Positions 12,954 to 23,000 of a stretch of 64,000 nucleotides of DNA are shown here, one piece after another; the first letter of the stretch is position 1; the number at the start of each line of letters is the position of its first letter. Source of the DNA: Xenoacremonium recifei (lineage: Eukaryota; Ascomycota; Sordariomycetes; Hypocreales; Nectriaceae). Made by a program: the position numbers and the translations under genes. Below the pieces are notes generated by a model. The model did not search any database. It saw only the letters and a list, made by a program, of their open reading frames with translations, and was not told the origin of the DNA. Location: the NCBI GenBank assembly GCA_012184525.1, contig WOFQ01000021.1, positions 1-64,000 of the forward strand, in the 5' to 3' direction.

Positions 12954-13442
12954 TCACTTCCTCCCCTTCTCCTCACACGGCCAACTCGGCACCTTCACCC
13001 TCCACCCCTCCCACTCACCCCTCTCCGCATCAAACACCGGCACCATCGAACTCCTCCTCACCCCCGGCAACCGCCCAACAAACTCATCGACAAGTCCTAG
13101 CCCTAGGACCTGCGTTGTCGGCCGCGGCGCACCCGTCCGGATGCGCTCCGCCCGCTCCGGCGTCGCCAGCCACGTCTCCAGCTGCGTGGGGCGACTCGGC
13201 GCCGTTCGCCGGCCCGGATACGAGCACGGGACTCCGGCGGTGGTGCAGGAGAACAGGGAGAATGTGCTGCGTGGAGAGGTAGAGTTAGACTTGGTGTTGA
13301 GGAAGGGTTGAGGGTGTGGTGGTGAGACATACTCTTCTTGCTCTGCTGGGGTACGGGGCTGGAGGTCTTCACGTGAGGATGCAGTAGTCGTGGTTGTAGC
13401 ATTCATGGTCTTAGATGTTGTCTCGGCCATGGTTCCCTTCAT
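12954..13442 (-). CDS. Small fungal protein of unknown function
   Basis: Two exons, 13442-13333 and 13266-12954, give about 140 residues. The proposed 66-nt intron has a GTATGT donor, a CTAAC branch site and a CGCAG acceptor. It is a multiple of three with no stop, so unspliced mRNA would still encode a 162-residue product. The first ATG (13442, CCAAC context) is used; a second good ATG lies at 13430. The N-terminus is Thr/Ser-rich. The rest carries motifs such as FSLFSCTTAGVPCSYPGRR and PTQLETWLATPERAERIRTG, which look like a compact conserved core. I do not recognise a named family and see no signal peptide or membrane helix. Confidence 0.6.
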   Translation of the reverse strand: MKGTMAETTSKTMNATTTTTASSREDLQPRTPAEQEEYVSPPHPQPFLNTKSNSTSPRSTFSLFSCTTAGVPCSYPGRRTAPSRPTQLETWLATPERAERIRTGAPRPTTQVLGLGLVDEFVGRLPGVRRSSMVPVFDAERGEWEGWRVKVPSWPCEEKGRK

Positions 13443-14634
13443 GTTGGCGGTGTCGGTGAAAATGGATATGCCTTTGCAAAATATAGAATTGAATCGCTTC
13501 TTGGGTTCATGAAAGGCATCGACTTGAAAGACGGAAGTGTATTTGTATTTGAAGCTCGTTGTTTATGACAAACACTTGAGGCTTCAATGGATAGTCGAGT
13601 TGATTGATTGATTGGTTGCTGCTGATGCTTTCTTCCACGGTGACTTCAAAGCCCTTTTTATCCTCCATCTTCAACTCCATCACCGACCCCAACTCTGGCT
13701 CCCTCACGCCTCCCCCTGTCCCCCCTCCCACATCCCAACCTTCCTCCAGAACTTCTAGAAGCAACACGAACTGCACCGTCATCAGCCGCATCATTCAGGG
13801 TGCAGCGCGATGAAACTCAATGTTCGGCTGGGGGCCAAGCGCGCAGGCGGCAGGCCCGACGACGGTTCCTCGGGAGCGCGGCCCAGTGCATCGCGGCCTA
13901 GTTTTCTTAGGTCATCACCTTTTCTTGCCGTCCTTCGTGACGCCTGATGCAGCCTGAAGGCACTTTACGCGCCGCAAAGAGGGGGAGCTGAGGCAGAGTC
14001 CTCAGGCCGTGGCCACTTGGCGTCTCACGTGTGTGAGGGGTGCCGAATCGGAGACGCCGATTTTCGAGGTTGGAGAGAGCCTCGCGTTGGCCCCCAAACC
14101 TGACCTTGCAGCGGACGTGCAGGGTTGGTCAGACAGAGTGTGTCTGGGACCCATTTTGAGCTGAAAATCGATCAACGAGGGGCTTGCTGGCTGGAGACCA
14201 ACTGAGGCCTGCGCCTGGGCAGTCCGTCGTACAGGATAGACGCCCGCTGGATTCTGGGCTGTCGTTGAAGGTGGCGCTGTGAAGTGGACGAAGTGCCGGT
14301 CCCGAGGCTGCGATGAGATATCCGGAGGAGAAACAGCTCCGGGCTCGTTGGTTTGCCAGCCGCCCCTGCATCTCGATTGCTAATTCACATCGAGACCAGA
14401 CTGACGCATCGGAGGCATCCCTGTATGTTGAAGTGTGATGGACTATCGTCTCCGCGCCAAGTCAATTTCGGGAGAGTCGAAAGTCTGCCTCTCCAAGCCG
14501 AGAGCCCCTCTATCACCCCTCCTTGTTCATTACCCCAAGAAATCACTTAGGCGCCGCCGAAGATAGCGGAGGCCTCATAAGATCTTTGGGTTGTACAACC
14601 ACTTGTTGACAGCTTGCCTCTCGTCATCGCTTCT
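13443..14634. other. Intergenic region
   Basis: This is the upstream flank of the small gene at 12954-13442 and the 3' flank of KTI12. The short frames in it lack family motifs, and I see nothing else. Confidence 0.4.
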
Positions 14635-15674
14635 CTACTCATCCTGGTCAAACTGAGCGTTGAGATACCGCACGAACGTCTCTCTTAGTTGGTCAGCTCC
14701 CATGTTGCCGACGGACTCGAGCCCAATGCCCCCGCGGTTCAGGCCAATGAAAGCGCGGCGATACCGCTGCAGCTGAGGCAGGCCGAGCTTCTTGCCTGGC
14801 AGCTCGATGATCAGCTTCTCGTCGCCTGAATGCCGGGCGATTTCGACTTCGCCGCCGCCATCGTCGCCTTGTTGCTCGAGGATGCGCTTCACGATGTCCT
14901 GCGTCTCGCGGTCGAGAATGAAGAGATAGTCGCCGCTGGCCTCCTTGCCACGTTGCTCCGTCGACCGGTTCGGCTTGACCACCTTGCGACCCTCGCCGGC
15001 GATGGTATCCCACATATCGGAGAAGACCTTTGTGGCCTGCTCTTCGTCGTCCTCCCAGATGAGGGTGAAGAGTGGACTGTCCCAGCGCGTCATGGGGTTA
15101 GGCTCCTCATACCGAAAGACGAGGTTGTCCCAGTTGCCTTGCTCATAGGCTTCGGGGGCATCGTCTGCTGCATCTGCACCGGAGACGGCCTCGCTACGCC
15201 TCAGACGCTCTTCGTTGACCTGCCTCGCCGTATCGACCGAGCAGCCAATCTGAAGTATACAGCTCGGCGTCCGGACGGCTTTGGACTCGCAGTGCAGCTG
15301 GTATCGCCAGCCCTTGATGTAGTTCAAGCCATCGAGAATGACAATGTCCTTGTCAGAGAGGACGCGCTTCACCGCGCCGTAGATAGCGGCTCGAGCATCT
15401 TTCTCCGAGGCATTCGCAGAGCGAGTGTGGGCGCGGACCTTGTCGGGCGAGAGATCGTAGACGGTGCGGGAGATGGAGAGGGAATCATCGGAGACGAGGT
15501 GAAGACGGTACTTGGAGTTTTCGATGCGCTTCGAGAAATATTCGTACAGCTGCTTCGCACGTGTGGACTTGCCAGAGGTTGGTAGGCCAGAGACGATGAT
15601 GAGCTAAGGGTGAAGCCGACATGTTAACATGATTGACGACAAGACGTGGCAGTGCAGGAGGGACATGCCGGCAT
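14635..15674 (-). CDS. KTI12: Kti12, Elongator-associated P-loop protein
   Basis: The main exon 15603-14635 starts at LIIVSGLPTSGKS, an N-terminal P-loop, and runs to a TGA at 14635, for about 324 residues in total (yeast Kti12 has 313). Kti12 binds the Elongator complex and supports tRNA wobble-uridine modification. The family pattern MPLIIVSG is completed by a six-nucleotide first exon, ATGCCG (15674-15669), followed by a GC-AG intron (donor GCATGT, acceptor CCTTAG, 65 nt). No ordinary GT donor next to an ATG fits the frame nearby. Further support comes from DGLNYIKGWRYQLHCESK and the conserved C-terminal block ending LRETFVRYLNAQF. The gene body is certain; the tiny first exon is inference. 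Confidence 0.9.
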
Positions 15675-17705
15675 AGTACCGAGTCACTGGACTAGAGGCC
15701 AGGAGTTGAGATGCAATAGAGGAGAAGACGAGGACACTGCCACGGTGATAGTATGCAGCAGGCTAACTCAAACGAGAAAACAATTCGAGGACGCTCGAGG
15801 GAAGGCTGACGACGTTGACAACGTAGTTCCCAACAGAGGGGCTAAACTGCTTGACAGAGAAAAAAAAAGTCAATGCGAATGCGAGCGACGTCACATTTCG
15901 GCAGTGCCTGCTATAGTGGGGTGCCCTAGCAGTACGGAGTAATAGTAGGGGCCCTGTAGGCTGGGGGAAGCACTCCGTAGCGCTGAAATTGAGGGACTGC
16001 CATGGACAACTCACCTCAACTCCGAGCTTGAGACAGGGAGTAAATGATGCATAGGACCGTAGTCTGGCCGTTTGCGAATCTTGAAGAGGAAATTGTGATA
16101 CGAGAAGGCTGCATGTACTCAGATGGCACTAACCAATAGCTCCCTGATCTTGCAGCCCATGATGGAGGATTCTATCAGATGCGCGACAACGACGACAACG
16201 GCTACAGTAACCTCGCATTCGCTTGTCTTCAAGATGCAGCGGCAGTTGTATTGCAGGATCCCGTGAATCGAGATGAGGAGAACTATGCGATAAGGAACAA
16301 GTCTAGGGAAGCAGATGACACTTGTTGTGTTTACAACTCTTCGAAGAATCCTTCTATACGACATGAGAGATGGAAAACTACATCCAGCTCGCACTCGCTT
16401 AAGCTCAACGTGCAGTTGCTCCCGATCAGTTGTTTCATGAGTTGGAAGACAGGGAACAAGCATAGAGGAAGAATTAAGTCTAAAGGCTAAATAGGAAGAA
16501 CTCGTTGATAGAGAATCCTATTTGATGCAGCGACAATACACATACATGTCCAGCTCGCACTCGCTTATCTCAACGTGCAGCAGTAGCTTGTTCCTGAAGG
16601 ATGGAAAAGACAGAATGGCATTGTCATCAAAGGAGCCAAACAGTCGGGCCAAAGTTGCAGGCACAAAGGCTTGATTCTTACGCGGGATGAGGGCGATCAC
16701 AGCCAGCTCGCACTCGCTTACGATTAAGGTGCAGGACTTGGGCGGCCGCAATTGGCTGCAGGGCAGAAGAGGCAGGGATGCCGGCAGTGCTGTAGGAGGC
16801 TCTAGTTGGGATGATCTATGCACAGAGGGAGTCTGAGAGAGAGCACCTCCTCATCGCCAAACAAGCAACGAAAATTCCAAACAATACTCCATAGAGGGAA
16901 CCAAGACAGATAGAGAAACAAAGACACGCAACGTTGACTCTGCGAATGCGAAAAGCCACGCTCACAGCACGCCTCCATTCCCCTTTCGAGCAACCCATTC
17001 GACGCCCAACTCAGCCTCTGCCCCAGACAACAGCGGGTCCAGCGCCAGCCCTATCACTCAAGCGGGCGATTAATTCGAGGCCGCGCTAAACCCAAAGCCG
17101 TAGTTTATTCGAAAGCGCGAATCAGAAGCTGTGGAAACGGGGTCGGCGACAACCGTAAATTACGGGGCCTGCACGGGACGGGACAGGGAACAGCCACAAC
17201 TCTCGACACTGCTGCACCATCCATTCCCAGCATCGACACTAGAGAAGCAGATGCGACCTGGTGGCTTGCGCGTGCTGCAGCGCGGGTGCCGTGAAGCCGA
17301 GGGGGGGCAGGGGTGGTGATGGTGTTGGGATTGGGCATGGAGACGGACGGGGATATAAGACCGGAGGGTTTCCGCCTGTTCGTCGAGATACAACACCAAG
17401 CAATCAGACTCCTCAGCTCTTCTGCCATCTGCACAGATCGAGACACACTGGGCGCTTATAGTCCCTGATCAATTGGTTGAAACCATCGATATCAGTTCTA
17501 GACCCGTCTCAGCATCAACCTTTGCGCCCCCATTCCAGGACCGAGTCTCGTCCTCTTCTCCTCCTCCCGCCTCCTCTCTTATATCTGTCTCGCCGACAGC
17601 TTTATTTGAGAATCTCAATCAACCAACTCCTCCCCATAGGCGCCGAGTCTTACACGCACAGAGACACACTCAGATCTCCAATCACCTACACACAAAACCT
17701 CCAAC
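15675..17705. other. 2 kb non-coding stretch with direct repeats
   Basis: No gene with family motifs is visible. The stretch holds the imperfect repeats described separately (16212-16734). From about 17.4 kb it holds the pyrimidine-rich promoter and leader of the membrane-protein gene at 17706. Confidence 0.5.
16212..16734. repeat. Four imperfect direct repeats, about 150-175 bp period
   Basis: A core of the type CAGCTCGCACTCGCTTA, then a short spacer and CAACGTGCAG, recurs at 16385-16415, 16551-16580 and 16704-16734. A more diverged copy lies at 16212-16239. The spacing is 176, 166 and 153 bp. Flanking bases show weaker similarity (for example GAGAATCC and GGAACAAG). Read on the minus strand, the core encodes SECEL-like peptides in more than one frame, so it could be a decayed coding repeat or a non-coding element. 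Confidence 0.6.
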
Positions 17706-18491
17706 ATGGCGCGCTCTCTCAACGACTACGATGACATCGCCATCGCTGAAATCGTCCTCTACTCATTCTTCCTCATCGGTGGCGTCCTCCTCTGCATCAA
17801 GCATGGTATGGGCCGCTCCGCCGGCTGGCGCTTCCTTGTCATCCTCGCCCTCACCCGCCTCATCGGCTCGGCCATGCTGCTGGCCACCGTCAACGATCCC
17901 TCCAACGAGAACCTCTACATCGGCTGGATGGTTCTGAACGGGCTCGGCTTCGGTCCTCTTGTCCTGATCCTGTTAGGTCTGCTCTCGCGCCTCTTCGAAT
18001 CCATCAACCGCCACCATGAGGTCGTCAAGCCGCTCTACCTGCGTCTCATCCAGGTGCTCATGCTCGTTGCCATGATCTTGCTCATCGTTGGCGGCACCAG
18101 CGCTGATTACCAGCTCGACGGCGACCGCCCGCACATCACCTACAACTCCGATAGCAAGGCTGGTGCTGGTCTCATGATCGCCGTCACCGCCCTTCTGCTA
18201 CTCCAGACCCTCATCGTCTTCCGCAACCAGGGCTACATTGCTCAGGGCGAGAACCGAATCCTGCTCGCCGTCGTCGCCTCGCTACCCTTCGTCATCGTTC
18301 GTCTGGCCTACACTTGCGTCGTTATCCTTGGCGAGAAGGTTGCCTCTGTCTGGCTGTACCTGGGTGCTGGTGTCATCATGGAGATCATTGTCGTGATTAT
18401 CTGCGAGGTCGTCGGCTTCTCGCTGGACAAGGCCGCTCCCAAGGCTCCCAAGACACAGTCCGACCAGGAGTCCAGAAACAACATGGTCTAA
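17706..18491 (+). CDS. Seven-helix fungal membrane protein (DUF7702-like)
   Basis: A single exon of 261 residues. Hydropathy by eye gives seven membrane segments at about 14-34, 42-61, 71-95, 113-133, 154-175, 187-210 and 215-240, with a short hydrophilic tail. Motifs such as GRSAGWRFLVILALTRLIG after helix 1 and the paired short loops match fungal integral membrane proteins now grouped as DUF7702. Members have no established biochemical role; some resemble rhodopsin-like or Rta1-like seven-helix proteins only in topology. The ATG at 17706 has a good context (CCAACATGG) and sits after a CT-rich leader. The tail contains KAAPKAPKTQ and may be cytosolic. Confidence 0.85.
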   Translation: MARSLNDYDDIAIAEIVLYSFFLIGGVLLCIKHGMGRSAGWRFLVILALTRLIGSAMLLATVNDPSNENLYIGWMVLNGLGFGPLVLILLGLLSRLFESINRHHEVVKPLYLRLIQVLMLVAMILLIVGGTSADYQLDGDRPHITYNSDSKAGAGLMIAVTALLLLQTLIVFRNQGYIAQGENRILLAVVASLPFVIVRLAYTCVVILGEKVASVWLYLGAGVIMEIIVVIICEVVGFSLDKAAPKAPKTQSDQESRNNMV

Positions 18492-19181
18492 GACCGACCG
18501 CAACAAGTTTTCATAGAAGCTCCATGCTGCTAAATTATTGAGACGAATTTCAAGGAAGCTGCGAAAGGAGTTGGAGTTGTTTGATACCCTACAAAGGTTC
18601 GATAGGTCTGTCACTGGAGGTTCAGGGCCAATGATGCCTTGACGTATATATCTTCTCTTTGTATTGTTTGATAGACAATTGGATATGTATAGGCGTTTCT
18701 GCAGCAGAATACATTCGCTGTCAGGGGAATTAGCTGTTATGAATATGAACAAAAATATTACGTTACTTGATTGTCTACCCGGTATATGCTTGGCTTCCCT
18801 CCTGATCACTCATTGAGAGTTCAGTCTTGGTCAATTTCCCTAGAATCACGTTGAGCTTCCATCGTGTAAAATTGTCGCAAAACGCAGGGTAGCTTTGGAA
18901 AAGGACACCCGAGGACGGTTCCAAACCAAAAGACTTGGGCAATAAAACAGGCCTGAACCTCCAGAGTTGGCCAGAGCCATCTCTTATTCATAGGGTATCT
19001 ATCTATCCCGAGCCCATTGTCGGTTTCATTTCAGAGTATCTCTACACATTGGCTCAATATACAATTGCCCCTCAAAGGCGGGAAAGATCTAGGAGATATT
19101 CTCGCAAACCAATTGGCCTCTCAAGACATATATCTCGTTCCCAGATCTCACTCGTAGCCAAGTTTAGGTAGCCAAACCTCT
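18492..19181. other. Convergent intergenic region
   Basis: AT-richer 3' flanks of two convergent genes. I see no gene here. Confidence 0.4.
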
Positions 19182-20088
19182 TTACATCACCACACAGCAA
19201 TTCTTCTCGAGCTTGCGCAAGATCCAGGGCAGCTGCTTCTCCACCATCTGCGCAATATCGTCGCCCTGGCTCTGCTGCTGCTGCTGCTGCGACTGGTGCT
19301 GATGATGACCACTGGAATATCCCGAGTTGCTGCCATACCCGCCACCGTATCCCTGCGGCGGCACCGGCTCTCCGCCCTGGAGGTTCAAGTAGATGCGCCC
19401 GGCGTTCTCCTCGGTCTGATATTTGATCCCAAGCTCCTGGCAGATCTCCTCCACCTTGGGCTTGATCTTCTGGACGTGGCCGGCCGAATGGTTGCCCTTG
19501 CCCACGATGACGTGCAGATGCGTCTGGCCAGCCGCCTGGTCTGCCCGGATCCTCTGCTCTAGGATCCGTTCGGCTTCCTCGACGAATTGGCCGTGGAGGT
19601 CGATGCAGTCGGAATCTACTCGGCCGGGCGCATTGTTGGCGCGGAAGATGTAGTCGGATGCCTGTTTGTTGTACTCGTCCATCTTAGCGCCATGCGCCTT
19701 GCCCTCGTTTGACAGCTGCTTCGCTTCTGCGCCATCGCCGTCGTTGTAGGCTTGCCGAGACTGTGGTAGGAGGACACGAGGTCAGCATTATTGCAATCGG
19801 TTATGTTCTGGGGCGTCTTGCGACTCGAGGGAACAGACGCGGTCGAAGCAGCGGTTGCGCTTCTCGGCCTCCTCTCTGGCGAGATCTCTCAGCCGATCGT
19901 ACTCGCGCTCAACATCGTCATCGTCGCCGGCATGGAAGGCTATTGGGGTCGAAACCAGTCAGCGCTCATATTTCCTGTAGAGAGCGCCATGCGCGCAAGC
20001 TGTGCCAATTGTTCGTCGCGACAGACAGCCCGTCAGGTCCGGACACAGACGTACCTCTACCGCCCAACCGGTTCATCGGAATCGCCAT
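19182..20088 (-). CDS. DUF1771-Smr domain protein with C-terminal CaaX box
   Basis: Three exons (20088-20055, 19939-19839, 19760-19182) give about 237 residues. The protein starts MAIPMNRLGG. A DUF1771 helical region (about 18-85) carries YDRLRDLAREEAEKRN. An Smr domain (about 88-165) carries DLHGQFVEEAERIL and the HVIVGKGNHS loop. Smr domains bind or cleave nucleic acid in MutS2 and related proteins; in fungi this short form is uncharacterised. A Gly/Tyr/Gln-rich linker coded partly by CTG/CAG repeats follows. The last residues are NCCVVM, a clear CaaX motif with an adjacent Cys, so farnesylation and membrane attachment are predicted. Introns are 115 and 78 nt with consensus sites. Confidence 0.9.
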
Positions 20089-23000
20089 GGTGGATCGGTA
20101 TGCGCTCGCTGAGAGAGATTTCCTCTGCAAACTCCAGACAGGACTTGTGTGCTTGATCGCGAACTGTGGCGCCGCCGAAAAGAGACTCAATGTCTGCTCT
20201 AGCTCGTCGATGAGCGTTCAGCTGGCATTGTTTTGGGTGGGGGAGTGTCCAGCCAACCAAACCAGCGCCAGAGCCACACCAAATGAGATCGATCTGCGGT
20301 TCAAGATCCGAGCCATGTAACCCCCCACAGAGTTATGTATAAAGGAACGACAGCAAGCTGTCACCGACAGTACAGCCTCGGAGGCGACGGTTACATAGTG
20401 CCAACGCGCCTCTTCTATCTCGAGCCTCTTGTATCTCGAGCCTCTTGTATCTCGAGCCTCTTGTGTGTGTCTCATGGCTTTTGACATGAGAGCCAATGCC
20501 CTCAATCGGCGATGGCCTCGAGACGTCCGCTCCAGCGAGTAAGTGTTGGTACTGCGAGACATTAGCGTTTTGCCGACCCATATGAACACTTGAACAGTTT
20601 CACCACACGCCCCCAGCTCTGTGCCAACCTTGAGCCGCATTCCATTCAGCAAACGCATCAAGTAAGGGCTGCAAGACAGCTCCAAGCCGTGGCGGCCCCA
20701 GAGTCCCTTCTGGAGCCTATGACCAAGTACTCGGAGCTCGCGGACGTAGCCTCTAGCTAGAGCAAACTTAAACCCGGCGGCATCATCCTTGAGGTAGCCT
20801 TTCTGAGGAGTCACTGCATTCCCAATGGGCGGCAAGGACGGGACGATTCGTTGCCAAGGTCCCCAGCTCTCAAGTCTAGTCGTTGCGCAGGTTGACCCTC
20901 CCGCCGCCGTCGCTTGCTGAGAATGTGTTTCGAGGTCGAGAATCTGTCACAGATCGGCCTAGAACTACATAATTGTCCTGCGGATCGAGCCCTGAGGTTT
21001 CAAGCAGTGTCAGAGGGAAGATAAGTTGCTGTATTTGGCCCGAGCCAAGTATACACGCACAGTGTCTCGTCGTTCGGACTACATGCTCCCAGTGCCCTGA
21101 AGTCGGCCGAGTCGATACATGCCAAGGCCTTTTTGCCTCGAAGCTATGTGGTGCTGTGACCATCAGTGTCAACTCGATCAGATGTGAGTGGTCGCGCCTA
21201 ATTCGAGCCCGCCCACCTTTATCGAGTTGCTCAGACACTGGATATCCTGGGGTATGATCGTCACAGCCACCGTTGAACCCGATACCAGGAATATCTAATT
21301 GATCTGCTTGCTGGCGGAATGTTATTCTCTCATGATACTTTGACTCTCAGGATGTCGAGTTTAGTCCTCGGGGGATCCGAAAACGGGGTCGACCCCAGGA
21401 TTCGACTTACTTGCTGTATGTATGTCGGTTTTAAAGTTGAGGGTTTGATCAACTGTCAGAACATATCCATGGTACGACAGGGAGAGAACTGGGATAAGTT
21501 GTTGATAGGGAAGCCACAACAGCTGTCATCCGGCTGCTATGGATAATCAGTTGTCACTCGACCATGTTATCGAGCAAAGGTCTAGCAGTCTAATCTTCAG
21601 CAGCCTGAACCTACTCGCGCCTGAGTGTAGATATGCTGTACCTGCTCAATGTGCACCTCGAGCATGCCAATCTACCCGAAATTAGAATCTCCCAGATGTG
21701 TCCCTTCTCTATCATATGTGGGTTGAGATGGTCATCGCTGTCCTAAGTTTAAGGCTCAAACAGCGAACACATGGCTTTAATCCTTGGTTTAGCACAGTAT
21801 AACAGAAAGTGAAAGCAATTAACAAACCACTTGGTTTGAAAACGTTTCAGGTAAAAATAGTGATTTAAAGAAGACTGGTGCATAATGCCTCCTCTCGTCT
21901 ATGCAGCGCGGACAGATCAGGGAAGTCGAAAGACAAGCCTCGCGTATTAAGGGCCCAACTAAGACGCCTCAACGACCATGGCACTGAAGAAGACGCACGG
22001 ATCCTTGGCTAGTACGGAGTATGAAGTAGTGAATCCGGGAAACCGGAGAGCATGTGCATCCGTTGGCTAGTCAGCATGAGCCGCTGGAGCGGGCGTGACA
22101 CGACTCGTTCCAGAAGGTGTTTGAGCATTAGCTGCAGATTCGGGGTGTGCTCGTGCCGGATCGACAAGTATCTCCAAGAGAGTGGATGGATGCCCCTTTT
22201 CGATGAAGATTCTGGAAGAATAGAAGCCGCAATTAATGCATTGACAACGTCATGTTCCAGAACGAGGACGATTGTCGATAGCTTGGCAAAGCTGCTTCAA
22301 TCTCCGGTATGGAAGGGGTCAGAGATCGCATCGTTGGAAAGGGGATTTGCCATGTGGCCACCCTGTCTCTCGAACTCAGCTCAGAGCCTAGCGACGACAG
22401 GATTGAAAGATCCACGTCTCCACCACATCATGTGCGGGCTGGCGAGGAGTGAGGACGGGGGCCGAAACTAGCTGAGCCCGTAGGCTCAGAAGAAATTGCC
22501 TTATTTATCGTTAAATAAAAGAGGTCGTTTTAGGGCCGGGTCATGAGAACCACTCAGCGTTCTTTACAGCCTGTCTACTAAGCGAAGGACGAACGAGGGT
22601 GGCCTGAGCACGAGCTTGGGAAAGAGCTAAGCCTGGCAAGATGGGGAGTTGTCTGTACGGGGGACGGACATTGTGATGAACGTGTTGAAAGTCCACCGCG
22701 CGGCACAGGATCGTGTTTCGATGGATCGGCAAGCCTATATGAAGATCATCAAGAACCTTCCGTCTGCCGAGACTCAGCGGCTTCCAGAAGCAAGTTTCCA
22801 GAAGCAAGACGTCAGAGCTTCTGCATCCCGATAGTGGCGTGTGGATATGTGATGTGTAGGAAAAGACTATTGTGACAGGGTGTTGTCAGCTTCTGATGAA
22901 ATGTCTGTAACCGAAGTGACCCTGGTTTAGAATATCAAGTGGACTTCGACCTACCTACTCCGGAGAGTCCTGTATTAGTCAAGGGTGCGGACCCTCAAGA

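Noticed and set aside
14830..15585. 251-codon frame on the plus strand
   Set aside because: It is antisense to KTI12, whose protein is unmistakable; the frame is a by-product of codon bias.
20408..20466. Repeat unit as a CRISPR-like or satellite array
   Set aside because: Contiguous 16-bp copies without spacers; a simple tandem duplication in a eukaryotic genome.
20218..20835. 205-codon minus-strand frame
   Set aside because: It runs through the 16-bp tandem repeat and the promoter side of the Smr gene, with no conserved motif.
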